From CAG-273 sp963929915 (GTDB lineage: Bacteria; Bacillota; Clostridia; TANB77; CAG-508): a stretch of 64,000 nucleotides of DNA. Under the pieces are notes generated by a model. The model ran no database searches, was not told where the DNA came from, and saw nothing but the letters and a program-made list of their open reading frames with translations. This document shows positions 53,459 to 62,028 of the stretch, in pieces (position 1 is the stretch's first letter; every line of letters starts with the position of its first letter). The position numbers and the translations under genes were made by a program. Where the stretch lies: the NCBI GenBank assembly GCA_963929915.1, contig CAWVJY010000008.1, forward strand, positions 1 to 64,000. The letters run 5' to 3'.

Positions 53459-55086
53459 GGCAAATCTCCTTCTATAACAACTTGAACAAATTCTCCTTGT
53501 TTTACTCCAGAAGAAGAAACAACCGTATCTGGTGCTAAAATACCTTTTACAATTAAAATTGTTTTAAAGTATCCTAGTTGTTCATAATTTCGTGATTGAG
53601 CATTAATTACAATGTGTTGTCCGCTTGTATTTTCAATAGAAGTAAGTTGTACTCCTTGTGGAATAGAAGCTCCAATCTGGGTAAGCAAAATAGGAATTGC
53701 CTTTTTGGTTCTATTATTTTCTTTTACTTGCTCGCTAATATTTTTTAAATTGTCCGATAGTTGTTTATATTGGTTTGTTTTTATATTAACATTTGTAATA
53801 TCACTATTCACTGCTGCAATCTGTGCTTGCGTATCTTGTTCTACTGTTAATACCTGTTGATTTTTATCTGTAATTGCGTTGTTTAAAAAAATAGAAAAAC
53901 CTGCATAAATAATAGTTAAGAAAAAGATACCACCTGCAACACGAAGTAACCATACTTCTGTTTTGTCTAATCTTTCTTTCAAATCAAAACGGAACAAGTT
54001 AGAAACTCCGCTCTTTTTGGCTTTTGTTTCTCCATTTTTCTCTATATTTAGCTTTCCGAAAATACCGTCTAAATCATCTTTTAATGTTCTTTTTTTAAAG
54101 TTCATATCCTTTAAGCCATAATCTAAACCTTGTAAAGCTAAAGCTATTGCTGAATTGACTTCGATATAATCTTTCATATTTATTTTTACATTTTCTTTTA
54201 AGAAGAATGGTTTTAATATTTCGCACTTTTCTGTTTTAAAAAATTCTTGGAAATATAAATCTATATTATTTACTACAGATAAAGTACCTGTTAAATAAAT
54301 TTTATCAATTTTCACGGTGCTGTTTACTAATTTTTCTTGTGTTTGACTTGCTATTTTATATAATGTAGGCATAATGTCATCTAGAAATTCATTTTCTTCA
54401 TCTTGTAGTTCTTTGCCTTCCATTGTATAAATCGTACTATTTTTGCAAATTTCATAAGCCTTTGAATAAGAATTTTCCTTGCTGTTGATACTATCTAATA
54501 CTGTACGAGCTCCTTCTTGTATTTTATCTACTTGGTACACTTTTTGGTCTACAATGGTAGTAAGTGTAGTTTCTTCTTCCATATTAATAATCAGTATATT
54601 TTCTTTTTGTTTTAAATTAGCAATATTAGAAATACTAGTTCCTATTGGCGATATTGTAGAAACACGTTGTTCTATAAAAGGTTGCTCTAATGTATTCATA
54701 GTAGCTTTGTTAACGGAAATGTGTATTACTTTTATTTTTTCTTTATCTTCTAGGCTATTTACAAGTGCATATCTAGTTTCTAATGCATTTTTATTCATTC
54801 CTTTATCTGCACAAAAAGATTCAAATTCTGTCGCAATTGCTTTTTTTAAATCATTTTTGTTTAGTAAACTAAACATATAAAAATATTGATAAGATTCTTC
54901 TGATAAGTTAATACTAATTGGTATTTTAAAACTGTAAGTATCAGAAATAATTTGTTTAATTGCATCACCTAATTTATCATAAAATTTTATTCCAAACGAT
55001 TCGACTCTTAAGATTTCACGATCTTTTGAAACTTTTGCATATTTAATGATATTAGGTTCTATATACATTCCTAAGCAACTTGTCAT
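53455..55086 (-). CDS. PilM-PilN fusion protein
   Basis: Residues 1-340 form the actin-like PilM part (GMYIEPNIIKYAKVSKDRE, INLSEESYQYFYMFSLL, DKIYLTGTLSVVNNIDLY). A linker with basic residues leads to one membrane span at about 385-405. The remainder is PilN-like: coiled-coil DKNQQVLTVEQDTQAQIAA and TSIENTSGQHIVINAQSRN. Thus the ATP-binding cytosolic ring and its inner-membrane anchor are one chain here. It is the first gene of the pilus operon, with GGAGAAAAAAG before the ATG. Confidence 0.85.
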   Translation of the reverse strand: MTSCLGMYIEPNIIKYAKVSKDREILRVESFGIKFYDKLGDAIKQIISDTYSFKIPISINLSEESYQYFYMFSLLNKNDLKKAIATEFESFCADKGMNKNALETRYALVNSLEDKEKIKVIHISVNKATMNTLEQPFIEQRVSTISPIGTSISNIANLKQKENILIINMEEETTLTTIVDQKVYQVDKIQEGARTVLDSINSKENSYSKAYEICKNSTIYTMEGKELQDEENEFLDDIMPTLYKIASQTQEKLVNSTVKIDKIYLTGTLSVVNNIDLYFQEFFKTEKCEILKPFFLKENVKINMKDYIEVNSAIALALQGLDYGLKDMNFKKRTLKDDLDGIFGKLNIEKNGETKAKKSGVSNLFRFDLKERLDKTEVWLLRVAGGIFFLTIIYAGFSIFLNNAITDKNQQVLTVEQDTQAQIAAVNSDITNVNIKTNQYKQLSDNLKNISEQVKENNRTKKAIPILLTQIGASIPQGVQLTSIENTSGQHIVINAQSRNYEQLGYFKTILIVKGILAPDTVVSSSGVKQGEFVQVVIEGDLP

Positions 55087-55208
55087 CTTTTTTCTCCTTC
55101 GTTTAAAATAAAATTTCTAATATTATGTTTTACAAAATTCGACAAAACATACTTGAATTTTTTGTGTGTTTTTACAATTTTTGACCATTTCCATATTCTT
55201 ATGTATTT

Positions 55209-55291
55209 ATTTTATCTTTTTTAAGTAAAAAGTCAATAAGTTTTGATAGATTTAATATAAATGTAATATTTCTGTAATATTTTTGTAATAT
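55209..55291 (-). promoter_or_regulatory. Pilus operon promoter with three 11-bp-spaced upstream repeats
   Basis: On the minus strand TTGACT (55236-55231), a 16-base spacer and TAAAAT (55214-55209) form a promoter about 120 bases before the pilM-pilN start. Upstream of it TGTAATAT (plus strand) occurs at 55262-55269, 55273-55280 and 55284-55291, exactly 11 bases apart. Same-face repeats just above a -35 box suggest a bound activator. The rest of the 300-base gap (55087-55390) shows no gene. Confidence 0.6.
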
Positions 55292-55390
55292 TTTATTCTG
55301 CATTTTTTATCATATTTTCATTTTTTATTTCTTAATTTTGATAATATTTTTACATTTTTCACTTTTTGATACCCAAAGGAAGGCTTTTTT

Positions 55391-56197
55391 CTATTTTCCT
55401 GCTAAAATAAGTGCAATTATTACAATTCCTAAAATAACACGATAAATCGCAAAGCCTTTAAAACTTCCTTTTTGTAAATATTTTAGCAAGAATTGAATAA
55501 CCAAAATTCCTACAATAAAGCTTGCAAAAACGCCAATAAAAAATGGAAGACTAAAAACAAAATCTTTTGCTTTAAATATAGTTGCTGCTAAAACAATAGG
55601 AGCTGATAACATAAAAGAATAACGAGCTGCAGATTCTCTTTTTATTCCCATCGCTCTTGCTGTTGTCATTGTAATGCCTGAACGTGAAACTCCTGGAATA
55701 AAAGCTAGAGACTGTGATAAGCCAATTAAAAATGTCTGTTTTAAATTCATATGTTCATAATCAGTTACAGATTTTGATTTTTTATCTACAATATAAAGTA
55801 TAATACCCATTACAATTAAAGATATAGCAATAATAAGAGGTTGTGTTAGAGTATCCTGTAAAAATTTGTCTAAAATAAAACCTATAATTCCTCCTGGTAT
55901 GGTTGCTAAAACAATATACCAAAACATTCTTCCTTCTGTTGTTTTTTTCTTTTTAACAACTTGGTTAAATCCTCCTTTAATTAATTTTAGCCAATCTTTA
56001 AAAAAGTAAATTCCTATTGCAAGTAGTGTACCAAAATGAAGGGCTACATCAAATCCTTCAAATGCTACGTTAAATTCTGGATTGTTGGTCCAACCAAACA
56101 TCCATGGAATAATTGCTAAATGGGCAGAACTAGAAATTGGTAATAATTCTGTTAATCCTTGTACTACCCCTAAAATTAATGCTTGATAAATTTCCAT
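55391..56197 (-). CDS. uppP: Undecaprenyl-diphosphatase UppP (BacA)
   Basis: It recycles undecaprenyl diphosphate for cell-wall synthesis and confers bacitracin tolerance. The membrane protein (268 residues, about eight spans) has the catalytic motifs VVQGLTELLPISSSAHL and IPGVSRSGITMTTA. Length is typical. AAGGAAAAACA precedes the ATG. It is between the pilus operon promoter and a repeat-rich gap. Confidence 0.95.
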   Translation of the reverse strand: MEIYQALILGVVQGLTELLPISSSAHLAIIPWMFGWTNNPEFNVAFEGFDVALHFGTLLAIGIYFFKDWLKLIKGGFNQVVKKKKTTEGRMFWYIVLATIPGGIIGFILDKFLQDTLTQPLIIAISLIVMGIILYIVDKKSKSVTDYEHMNLKQTFLIGLSQSLAFIPGVSRSGITMTTARAMGIKRESAARYSFMLSAPIVLAATIFKAKDFVFSLPFFIGVFASFIVGILVIQFLLKYLQKGSFKGFAIYRVILGIVIIALILAGK

Positions 56198-56362
56198 TGT
56201 TTTTCCTTCTTTCCTTTTTATTTTTTCTTAGTTGTTTTTTGTTTTTTCTTCTCTAAATTTATTATATTTCTTTTTTATTTTGTTATTCTCTTTTTTTACT
56301 TGACTCTTTTTAATTTTGGTTTTCAGCTTTTTTATTTTTTTCTTTTCTGTAGTTTCTTTTTG

Positions 56363-56484
56363 CTTTCTATTCTTTTTACTTTCTATTCTTTTGCTTTCTA
56401 TTCTTTTGCTTTCTATTCTTTTGCTTTCTATTCTTTTGCTTTCTATTCTTTTGCTTTCTATTCTTTTGCTTTCTATTCTTTTTG
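56363..56484. repeat. 15-bp tandem repeat at the 3' end of the TPR gene
   Basis: CTTTCTATTCTTTTG is repeated six times perfectly (56379-56468) with imperfect copies at each end (56363-56378, 56469-56484). The TPR gene's stop (56473-56475) lies in the last copy. In the gene's frame each unit reads Lys-Ala-Lys-Glu-stop, so the array duplicates the final codons including the stop. The gap 56198-56362 is T-rich with no gene. Confidence 0.9.
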
Positions 56485-57675
56485 TTTTTCTTCTTGTTCT
56501 AATTGTTTTTCTTTTTGTTTTTGCATTACTTCTAAATCTTCATTACTTAAACCTTCTACTAAAATGCAAGTTCTTGTTAAATGCTGATTTACATTTCTTT
56601 CTTTTTTGGTTAATATTCTTTTTCTTTGTTGTTGTATCTCTTTTTGTGGTGGTATTATTTCGTTTCTAATAGGAAGAAATAATGGGTCTTTTTGTAATTG
56701 TTTATATACTCTTTCATCTAATTGCACAGCTACATTCATATAGCGAATAGCCTTATCTTCATCTCCTTTTAAAAGAGCAATTTGTGAAAGATAATAATAA
56801 GAACCTGCTTCTAAGTCTTCTTGTTTCATAGATTCCCTAAAATATTTTTCTGCCTCATCTAAGTCTCCATATAATAAAGCAATTTGCCCTAAATTTAGTT
56901 TTGCATTATATGCCAAAGTATTAATTTCTGCAGCTTTTTCATAAAATTCTTTTGCTCTTTGAAAATCATTCATCATGGTGTATACCATTCCCAAATTATA
57001 ATAAATTTCATAACTGCCAGGATGATAACGTAATGCCGACATGTAAATAGAAACCGCTTCTTTGTATCTTTCTTCTTCAAAAAGAATATCTCCTAATAAA
57101 AAAGTTGCTTTTTCACTTTCTGGTTTTTGCTTTAAAATATCTTGTAAAACTACAATTGCCTCTTCTTGTTGCTTATTTTTGCTTAATACGGTTGCTAACT
57201 TATATTGTGCCATAAAATCTTTTGGTTTTAAATCTACTACTTTCATATATTCACTAATAGCAGCTTCATAATTTTGTGATTTTTCATAAAAATGAGCCAA
57301 TAATTTATGTGCAAGATAACTATTAGGATTTTTATCTAAAAAGTGGGTTAACATGATTTTGGCTTGTTCTTCTTTTCCCACTTTTTCTAAAGTTTTAGCA
57401 ATAGCAACATGAAATAGTTCTGGAAAGTCTATTTTTTTTACTTTTTCTACCCATAATAAGATAGTTGGAAGAATAATAGAAAATAAATAGATAAATATTT
57501 TTAATACAATTGGTATAGTAAAAGTAAAAAATAATTCCATAAAGTAAATAGCAATTCCAATAAATTCTACCAATAAAATATAAATATAACTCGTATCATT
57601 CTTTTTAATTAATTTAAAAAAAGTAAGCATGAAAATAGCAATAGAAAGTATACTAAAAATTATTTTTTCCGCCAT
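56473..57675 (-). CDS. Membrane-anchored tetratricopeptide repeat protein
   Basis: The 400-residue protein has three hydrophobic segments in residues 1-78 and then about seven TPR units (for example LAHKLLAHFYEKSQNYEAA, EIYYNLGMVYTMMNDFQRA and AKLNLGQIALLYGDLDEAE). It ends in a Gln/Lys/Glu-rich coil (QKEKQLEQEEKQKE). TPRs mediate protein binding, so it is probably a scaffold at the membrane. It lies 6 bases before ppa on the same strand. The stop codon is in a 15-bp repeat array. Confidence 0.8.
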   Translation of the reverse strand: MAEKIIFSILSIAIFMLTFFKLIKKNDTSYIYILLVEFIGIAIYFMELFFTFTIPIVLKIFIYLFSIILPTILLWVEKVKKIDFPELFHVAIAKTLEKVGKEEQAKIMLTHFLDKNPNSYLAHKLLAHFYEKSQNYEAAISEYMKVVDLKPKDFMAQYKLATVLSKNKQQEEAIVVLQDILKQKPESEKATFLLGDILFEEERYKEAVSIYMSALRYHPGSYEIYYNLGMVYTMMNDFQRAKEFYEKAAEINTLAYNAKLNLGQIALLYGDLDEAEKYFRESMKQEDLEAGSYYYLSQIALLKGDEDKAIRYMNVAVQLDERVYKQLQKDPLFLPIRNEIIPPQKEIQQQRKRILTKKERNVNQHLTRTCILVEGLSNEDLEVMQKQKEKQLEQEEKQKE

Positions 57676-57680
57676 ATTTT

Positions 57681-58220
57681 TTATCCTTCTTTATGTTCAA
57701 ATTTTTCTTCATATTGATGAATACATTTTTGAATAATTTCTTCTGCCTCTTTCCTTCCTAGCATTCTGTCAATAGAAGTTTGCTTTCCCTCTAGTTGTTT
57801 ATATACTTCAAAGAAGTGCATAATTTCAGAAGAAATTTGGGCAGGTATTTGCGTAATATCTTGATAATTATTTAAAAATGGATCTTGTTTACAAATAGCA
57901 ATAATTTTTTCGTCATATTCTTGATTATCTGTCATAGTTAAAACTCCAATAGGATAACAATCCACTAAAGTTAATGGCATAATTTCTTCTTGGCATAATA
58001 CTAAAACATCTAATGGGTCATTATCATCTGCATAAGTTCTTGGGATAAAGCCGTAATTGGCAGGATAATGGGTAGAAGTATATAAGACTCTATCTAACTT
58101 TAACATACCTGTTTCTTTATCTAGTTCATATTTATTTCTGCCATTTTTGCTGATTTCAATAACAGAAATAAAATTATCTTTTTGAATTCTTTCTTTTTTT
58201 ATATCATGCCATATATTCAT
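57681..58220 (-). CDS. ppa: Family I inorganic pyrophosphatase
   Basis: It hydrolyses pyrophosphate and drives biosynthetic reactions. The active-site residues are in NKYELDKETGMLKLDRVLYT, HYPANYGFIPRTYADDNDP and the metal motif DNDPLDVLVL. The length (179) fits the soluble hexameric family. AAGGAGAATTAAAA precedes the ATG. Confidence 0.93.
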   Translation of the reverse strand: MNIWHDIKKERIQKDNFISVIEISKNGRNKYELDKETGMLKLDRVLYTSTHYPANYGFIPRTYADDNDPLDVLVLCQEEIMPLTLVDCYPIGVLTMTDNQEYDEKIIAICKQDPFLNNYQDITQIPAQISSEIMHFFEVYKQLEGKQTSIDRMLGRKEAEEIIQKCIHQYEEKFEHKEG

Positions 58221-58284
58221 TTTTTAATTCTCCTTTTGGCCTTATTTTTATAATGCCTTATATTTGTTTTTTCATTCGATTTTT

Positions 58285-58503
58285 CTAATTTTGCTTTTTA
58301 TTTTTTTGGATATCTTTATATATTTTTTTGCATAGATCTGGAAATTTCATTCCTGATAAGTATCCTATTGTTTGACTTGATAAATAATCTTGCTCAACTG
58401 CAAGTCTATTCCAAACTTTCTCTGTTGGTAATTCTTTATTGTTTTCAATATATTGTGTTAGTGCATTCATACTTTGGTCGTAAAATTCTTTATAATCTGA
58501 CAT
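58285..58503 (-). CDS. Small conserved-looking protein, unknown
   Basis: The 72-residue protein starts MSDYKEFYDQSMNALTQYIE and contains LPTEKVWNRLAVEQDYLSSQ and GYLSGMKFPDLCKKIYKDI. It is helical and soluble. The NxLAVEQDYLSSQT phrase looks like an HTH-type helix but I cannot assign a family. A GAGGTTTAATT ribosome site precedes the ATG. Confidence 0.6.
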   Translation of the reverse strand: MSDYKEFYDQSMNALTQYIENNKELPTEKVWNRLAVEQDYLSSQTIGYLSGMKFPDLCKKIYKDIQKNKKQN

Positions 58504-58606
58504 AATTAAACCTCATTTTTTATTTTTTTCTTTATTGTAACATTAGGTTGTTTACAAGTCAATTAAAAAACGAATGTAACTTTGAAAAAAAATTCGTAAA
58601 TAACTC

Positions 58607-58636
58607 TTGACAAATGTGCTACTAGAGTATTATAAT
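58607..58636 (+). promoter_or_regulatory. Promoter of tRNA-Leu
   Basis: TTGACA (58607-58612), 18 bases and TATAAT (58631-58636), about 24 bases before the tRNA. Confidence 0.85.
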
Positions 58637-58659
58637 TAGTTTTGTCAGTTCAAATAAAT

Positions 58660-58749
58660 GCAGATGTGGCGGAACTGGCAGACGCACAGGACTTAAAATC
58701 CTGCGGGACTTATCCTCCCGTGCCGGTTCGATTCCGGCCATCTGCACCA
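58660..58749 (+). tRNA. tRNA-Leu (anticodon UAA), integration site of the element
   Basis: The acceptor stem GCAGATG pairs with CATCTGC and is followed by encoded ACCA. The anticodon arm is CAGGA-CTTAAAA-TCCTG, giving UAA. The long variable arm (GGGACTTATCCTCCC) is that of a class II leucine tRNA. The T arm is CCGGTTCGATTCCGG. A mobile element with a tyrosine integrase begins downstream, and tRNA 3' ends are usual attachment sites. Confidence 0.97.
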
Positions 58750-58770
58750 AAACATATAGTTTTGAAGGAA

Positions 58771-58806
58771 AAAAGTTGAGATTTTAACCAATTTCAACTT
58801 TTTTTG
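58771..58806 (+). terminator. Terminator of tRNA-Leu
   Basis: AAAGTTGAGATT/AATTTCAACTTT-type stem followed by TTTTTTT (about 58771-58806), 22 bases after the CCA end. Confidence 0.75.
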
Positions 58807-59034
58807 TTTTTATTTGGCATTACCTGTAATTATTGCTAGGCCGCATTACGGGTAATATAAATACCATTTTATTATTCAACATGTTTTCAAAATTTTTTGT
58901 CATTTTTTGTTCAGTTTTTGTTTCTGCTCGGAATATGCTCGGAACTTTTATAACAGAAAAGTCGCTAATATCAAAGAATTTAAAATTTAATATAAGAAAT
59001 CTTGCTAGGAATAAAAATAGAGCTAACTTTAGCC

Positions 59035-60012
59035 CTATCGTTCGTCTTTGCTTTTTAAAGACAATATAAATGAATTTACTAATCTTTTTAGTGTGTCCTT
59101 GGAAAAATTTAATAGTAAACTAGTATATTCAAATATTTTATCTATATAGTTTCTTAATTTTGAATTTTCATGCTTCAATTTTTGATTTTCATGTTTCAAA
59201 TTGAGATTTTCAAGTTCCAACTCTTCTGACTTCTTTATTGTATTTTCTATAATATTTTTTATTTTGATATACCTATTAGTTAGCGTATTAAATTTTTTTA
59301 CTATACGTTTATAATCTTTTCTAACAACTTCAATATCGTCCGTTATTATTTCTTCTTCAAGATAATTAGTTTCTTTAAGTATTTCTTGAGTTTCATAATT
59401 TGTAATTTTTTTTAGCTTTTCTATTGCTATATGTTCATTTTCTACATTGTTTCCTCTTTCTAAATTAAAGCCAGATTTTGTTATATATGAGTAGAAATTG
59501 TCTTGTAGTTTTCGATAACTGTTTTTACCTTTCCAAAACTCACTACAAGCTATTTTTGATATTTTATTTCCTTCTTTATCTTTCTTATGAACTACTGGAA
59601 TAAAAACAATATGCATGTGAGGCGTACTCTCATCCATATGTACTTTTGCAGACACAATAAAATCTTCGCCAAGATTATTATAATTTGCGACAAATCTATA
59701 TGCTGTTTGAAAGTACCTTTTTGTTTCTTCCTTTCCAATACTAGTAAAAAATTCTTTGTCAGAAGTAATTATAAATTCACACATTACATTACTAACTTTT
59801 TTAATCATACCTTTTAACTTATATTTTTCTTTTATGTCTTTGAACATTTTTTCATAAGTGGAATATGGTTTTTTTATAGAATAATTTAATCCTGAATTTT
59901 GTTTATTTATTTCCTTGTTAGAATAATTTGTATTTTTTCTCTCGTTATGTCTATATATGCCAGATAAATTACCCTTTTTATAGTTTGTATTTCTAATTAT
60001 TGCATAGCTCAC
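59035..60012 (-). CDS. MobV-family relaxase
   Basis: It nicks one strand at oriT to start mobilisation by a helper element. The N-terminus (SYAIIRNTNYKKGNLSGIY, HNERKNTNYSN) and the metal motif VHMDESTPHMHIVFIP (the His triad with HxDE) are diagnostic of MobV, like the pMV158 and Pre proteins. The C-terminal 120 residues are a coiled coil (NLNLKHENQKLKHENSKL). The protein (325 residues) is shorter than MobM. A GTG start follows GAAAGAAGGTGTAAAAT. It lies directly next to the tRNA end of the element. Confidence 0.9.
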   Translation of the reverse strand: MSYAIIRNTNYKKGNLSGIYRHNERKNTNYSNKEINKQNSGLNYSIKKPYSTYEKMFKDIKEKYKLKGMIKKVSNVMCEFIITSDKEFFTSIGKEETKRYFQTAYRFVANYNNLGEDFIVSAKVHMDESTPHMHIVFIPVVHKKDKEGNKISKIACSEFWKGKNSYRKLQDNFYSYITKSGFNLERGNNVENEHIAIEKLKKITNYETQEILKETNYLEEEIITDDIEVVRKDYKRIVKKFNTLTNRYIKIKNIIENTIKKSEELELENLNLKHENQKLKHENSKLRNYIDKIFEYTSLLLNFSKDTLKRLVNSFILSLKSKDER

Positions 60013-60104
60013 ATTTTACACCTTCTTTCATTAAAGCAGTGCTACGTAGCTTTACTTATGTTCTAATCTCATTATTTTTAGTTTAATAAATACCAATTTA
60101 AAGT

Positions 60105-60136
60105 GTTCTAACATACTAGAACATTAAAAATGTTCT
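60105..60136 (-). promoter_or_regulatory. Candidate oriT of pMV158/MobV type
   Basis: On the minus strand the hairpin AGAACATT-TTT-AATGTTCT (60136-60118) overlaps a second one, GTTCTA-GTATGT-TAGAAC (60122-60105). pMV158 oriT has the same arrangement of two overlapping hairpins with the nick TAGTGTG/TTA in the second loop. Here the matching sequence is TAGTATG/TTA, giving a predicted nick between 60112 and 60111. It lies 90 bases before the relaxase start. Confidence 0.65.
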
Positions 60137-60141
60137 GTATG

Positions 60142-60264
60142 ATTAAGGGGATTCTCCCCTTAATGAACCCCTGTACAAGATTTTTTGAGATTATTTGTTG
60201 ATACTAAATTTCTATGATTATTACTAAAAAATCTTGTCCTGGGAAACCGTTGTAGGTTTCCCAG
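60142..60264 (-). terminator. Hairpins between integrase and oriT, including an integrase terminator
   Basis: CTGGGAAACC/GGTTTCCCAG (60239-60248, 60255-60264) is a 10-bp stem followed on the minus strand by GGACAAGATTTTTTAG, a likely integrase terminator. ACAAGATTTTTT (60175-60186) also pairs with AAAAAATCTTGT (60226-60237). ATTAAGGGGA/TCCCCTTAAT (60142-60151, 60155-60164) forms a further hairpin. No gene occupies this 290-base gap. Confidence 0.6.
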
Positions 60265-60304
60265 ACCTTTCCACTTAATTTGTAAAAATAGTTATTTTCA
60301 CAAA

Positions 60305-61699
60305 TTATCTTTCTTCTTCTGGTTCGATTAGTTCAATACTACTTTGATTAGTTATATAATAATTTAGTTTATACTGTAATTGTTCTAGCTCTTCTTGAAA
60401 TTTATCTATTTGTACTATTAAATTTTTTAAATCGCTAGAACTCATTTCTGTATAAGGTTTACCTATAAGATAATATTCGGATTTTACTTTTTCAAATTCA
60501 TTTTCTATTTTGCTTAAATCTTCTTTGCTTAAATCAACAGTGCCATTAGAAATAGCCATAATAATTTCATTATCCATATAATAATTATTAACTTTTTCTA
60601 ATTCAGACTTTTTATATCTTTCAAAAACAGAAGCGTAAGTATTTAAAGTTGTTTGAATATCAGCATGTCCTAATAATCTCTGTAATGCGACAGCTCTCAT
60701 GCCGGCTTCTATGCACCTTGTTCCAAACGTATGTCTTAAACGGTGAGTTGTTAAATCTTTAATTCCTAATTTAATACCAATTTCTTTTAAATCTCTATTA
60801 GCATTACTTGGTCTTACATAATTTCCTTCATTGTCTAAAAATAATTGTTTGTCAAAATTATTTTCTGCTAATTTCATTTGATTTATAATTTCGTTTCTTA
60901 TAAAAATTGGTATAGGAACTTCTCTAACACCAGAATAAGTTTTAGGTAAGTATTTCATTATAATTTTACCGCTTTTATTAATAGATAAAGTCTTATCTAT
61001 GATTACTACATTTCTTTGTAAATCTATATCTGTACTACGTAAGGCTAATGCTTCTCCTATACGAAGGCCCATATACATTTGCATTAAATAAGCTACTTTA
61101 AGGGGAATCTCTTCTATTGTAGAATTCAATAGATAATCAGTTAATCTTTGTTGCTCTTCTATTTCTAATGCTTGAATAGGGTAACGTATTTGATCACTTT
61201 TAGGGGTTATAACACCAAACATAGGATTTTTTGTAATATATCCTTTATTTACGGAAATGTTAAATATTTGCGTAAATTGCTCTCTAATTTTCCTTATTGT
61301 AGAATTGCTATAATGTTTTAATGTAATGAAATAACTTTGAATATCCTCGCTTGTAATCTCATTAATATTTTTGTGTGAGATAGGAGATTTTTCAATAGTC
61401 TTTATTGTTTGTGATATTCTTAAATATGTTCTTTCACCAATTAAGTTTAGGTCTAATTTATTCTGTAAATTTTCTCTCATAAGCAAATTTATAGGAATAC
61501 CATTGTTTTGTATAAATAGTTTATTTCCTTTTTGATATTGAATACTGGTCAAAAAATTCTTTGCATCTTCTTCTGTTGAAAAAGATTTATATTTTCTTTT
61601 TTCTATTTCTTGCTCAAAAATATAATATGTACATTTCCATTTCTTATCTTTTTTATCATAGTAAACACTTCCGATTTTTTCTTTTCTATTATTAGCCAT
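60305..61699 (-). CDS. Tyrosine recombinase (integrase)
   Basis: It catalyses insertion and excision at the tRNA-Leu site. An N-terminal arm-binding part (KEKIGSVYYDKKDKKWKCTY) and a SAM-like core-binding domain are followed by the catalytic domain: MGLRIGEALALR (first Arg), LTTHRLRHTFGTRC (HxxR), LLGHADIQTTLNTYAS (nucleophile Tyr). The last 80 residues are an extra coiled coil (KFQEELEQLQYKLNYYI). It follows the excisionase-like gene by 12 bases. Confidence 0.95.
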   Translation of the reverse strand: MANNRKEKIGSVYYDKKDKKWKCTYYIFEQEIEKRKYKSFSTEEDAKNFLTSIQYQKGNKLFIQNNGIPINLLMRENLQNKLDLNLIGERTYLRISQTIKTIEKSPISHKNINEITSEDIQSYFITLKHYSNSTIRKIREQFTQIFNISVNKGYITKNPMFGVITPKSDQIRYPIQALEIEEQQRLTDYLLNSTIEEIPLKVAYLMQMYMGLRIGEALALRSTDIDLQRNVVIIDKTLSINKSGKIIMKYLPKTYSGVREVPIPIFIRNEIINQMKLAENNFDKQLFLDNEGNYVRPSNANRDLKEIGIKLGIKDLTTHRLRHTFGTRCIEAGMRAVALQRLLGHADIQTTLNTYASVFERYKKSELEKVNNYYMDNEIIMAISNGTVDLSKEDLSKIENEFEKVKSEYYLIGKPYTEMSSSDLKNLIVQIDKFQEELEQLQYKLNYYITNQSSIELIEPEEER

Positions 61700-61711
61700 A
61701 AAAAGTATTCC

Positions 61712-62011
61712 TTAAGTCCTTCTATTCATTTTCCAAAGTAAGTAAGCAAGTAACATTATTTGATTATTCTTTCCTATGTTAATTGAAGGAAAGTCATTTC
61801 TTTGAAAAATTTTATAGCCTATATTTTCACAAACGCCTAAATCACTTATAACATCTTTTACTTTAATCATTGCAAAAGGATTTTGTACTTTTTTCATGGC
61901 TTCTATAATTAGCATTTGTTCTGGTGTCATAATTTCTTTAGTTTCGATTATAATATTTTTTGTATCAGTATTATTTATTTCATTTATAAGCTGTTTGTTT
62001 AAATCTTCCAT
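61712..62011 (-). CDS. Excisionase-like winged-helix protein
   Basis: The 99-residue protein has a helical N-terminal part and then an HTH-type segment, VKDVISDLGVCENIGYKIF, and FPSINIGKNNQIMLLAYLLW. This pattern is that of small excisionases and MerR-like HTH proteins near integrases (family inferred). The position before int supports a role in excision control. AAGAAGGTGCTAAT precedes the ATG. Confidence 0.7.
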   Translation of the reverse strand: MEDLNKQLINEINNTDTKNIIIETKEIMTPEQMLIIEAMKKVQNPFAMIKVKDVISDLGVCENIGYKIFQRNDFPSINIGKNNQIMLLAYLLWKMNRRT

Positions 62012-62028
62012 ATTAGCACCTTCTTTAT

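Noticed and set aside
56183..56669. Phe/Ser/Tyr-rich plus-strand frames over the 15-bp repeat
   Set aside because: They result from the repeat composition and lie opposite the TPR gene; no ribosome site.
58833..59069. 78-codon plus-strand frame after tRNA-Leu
   Set aside because: It lacks a ribosome site, is hydrophobic and biased, and overlaps the relaxase 3' end on the other strand.
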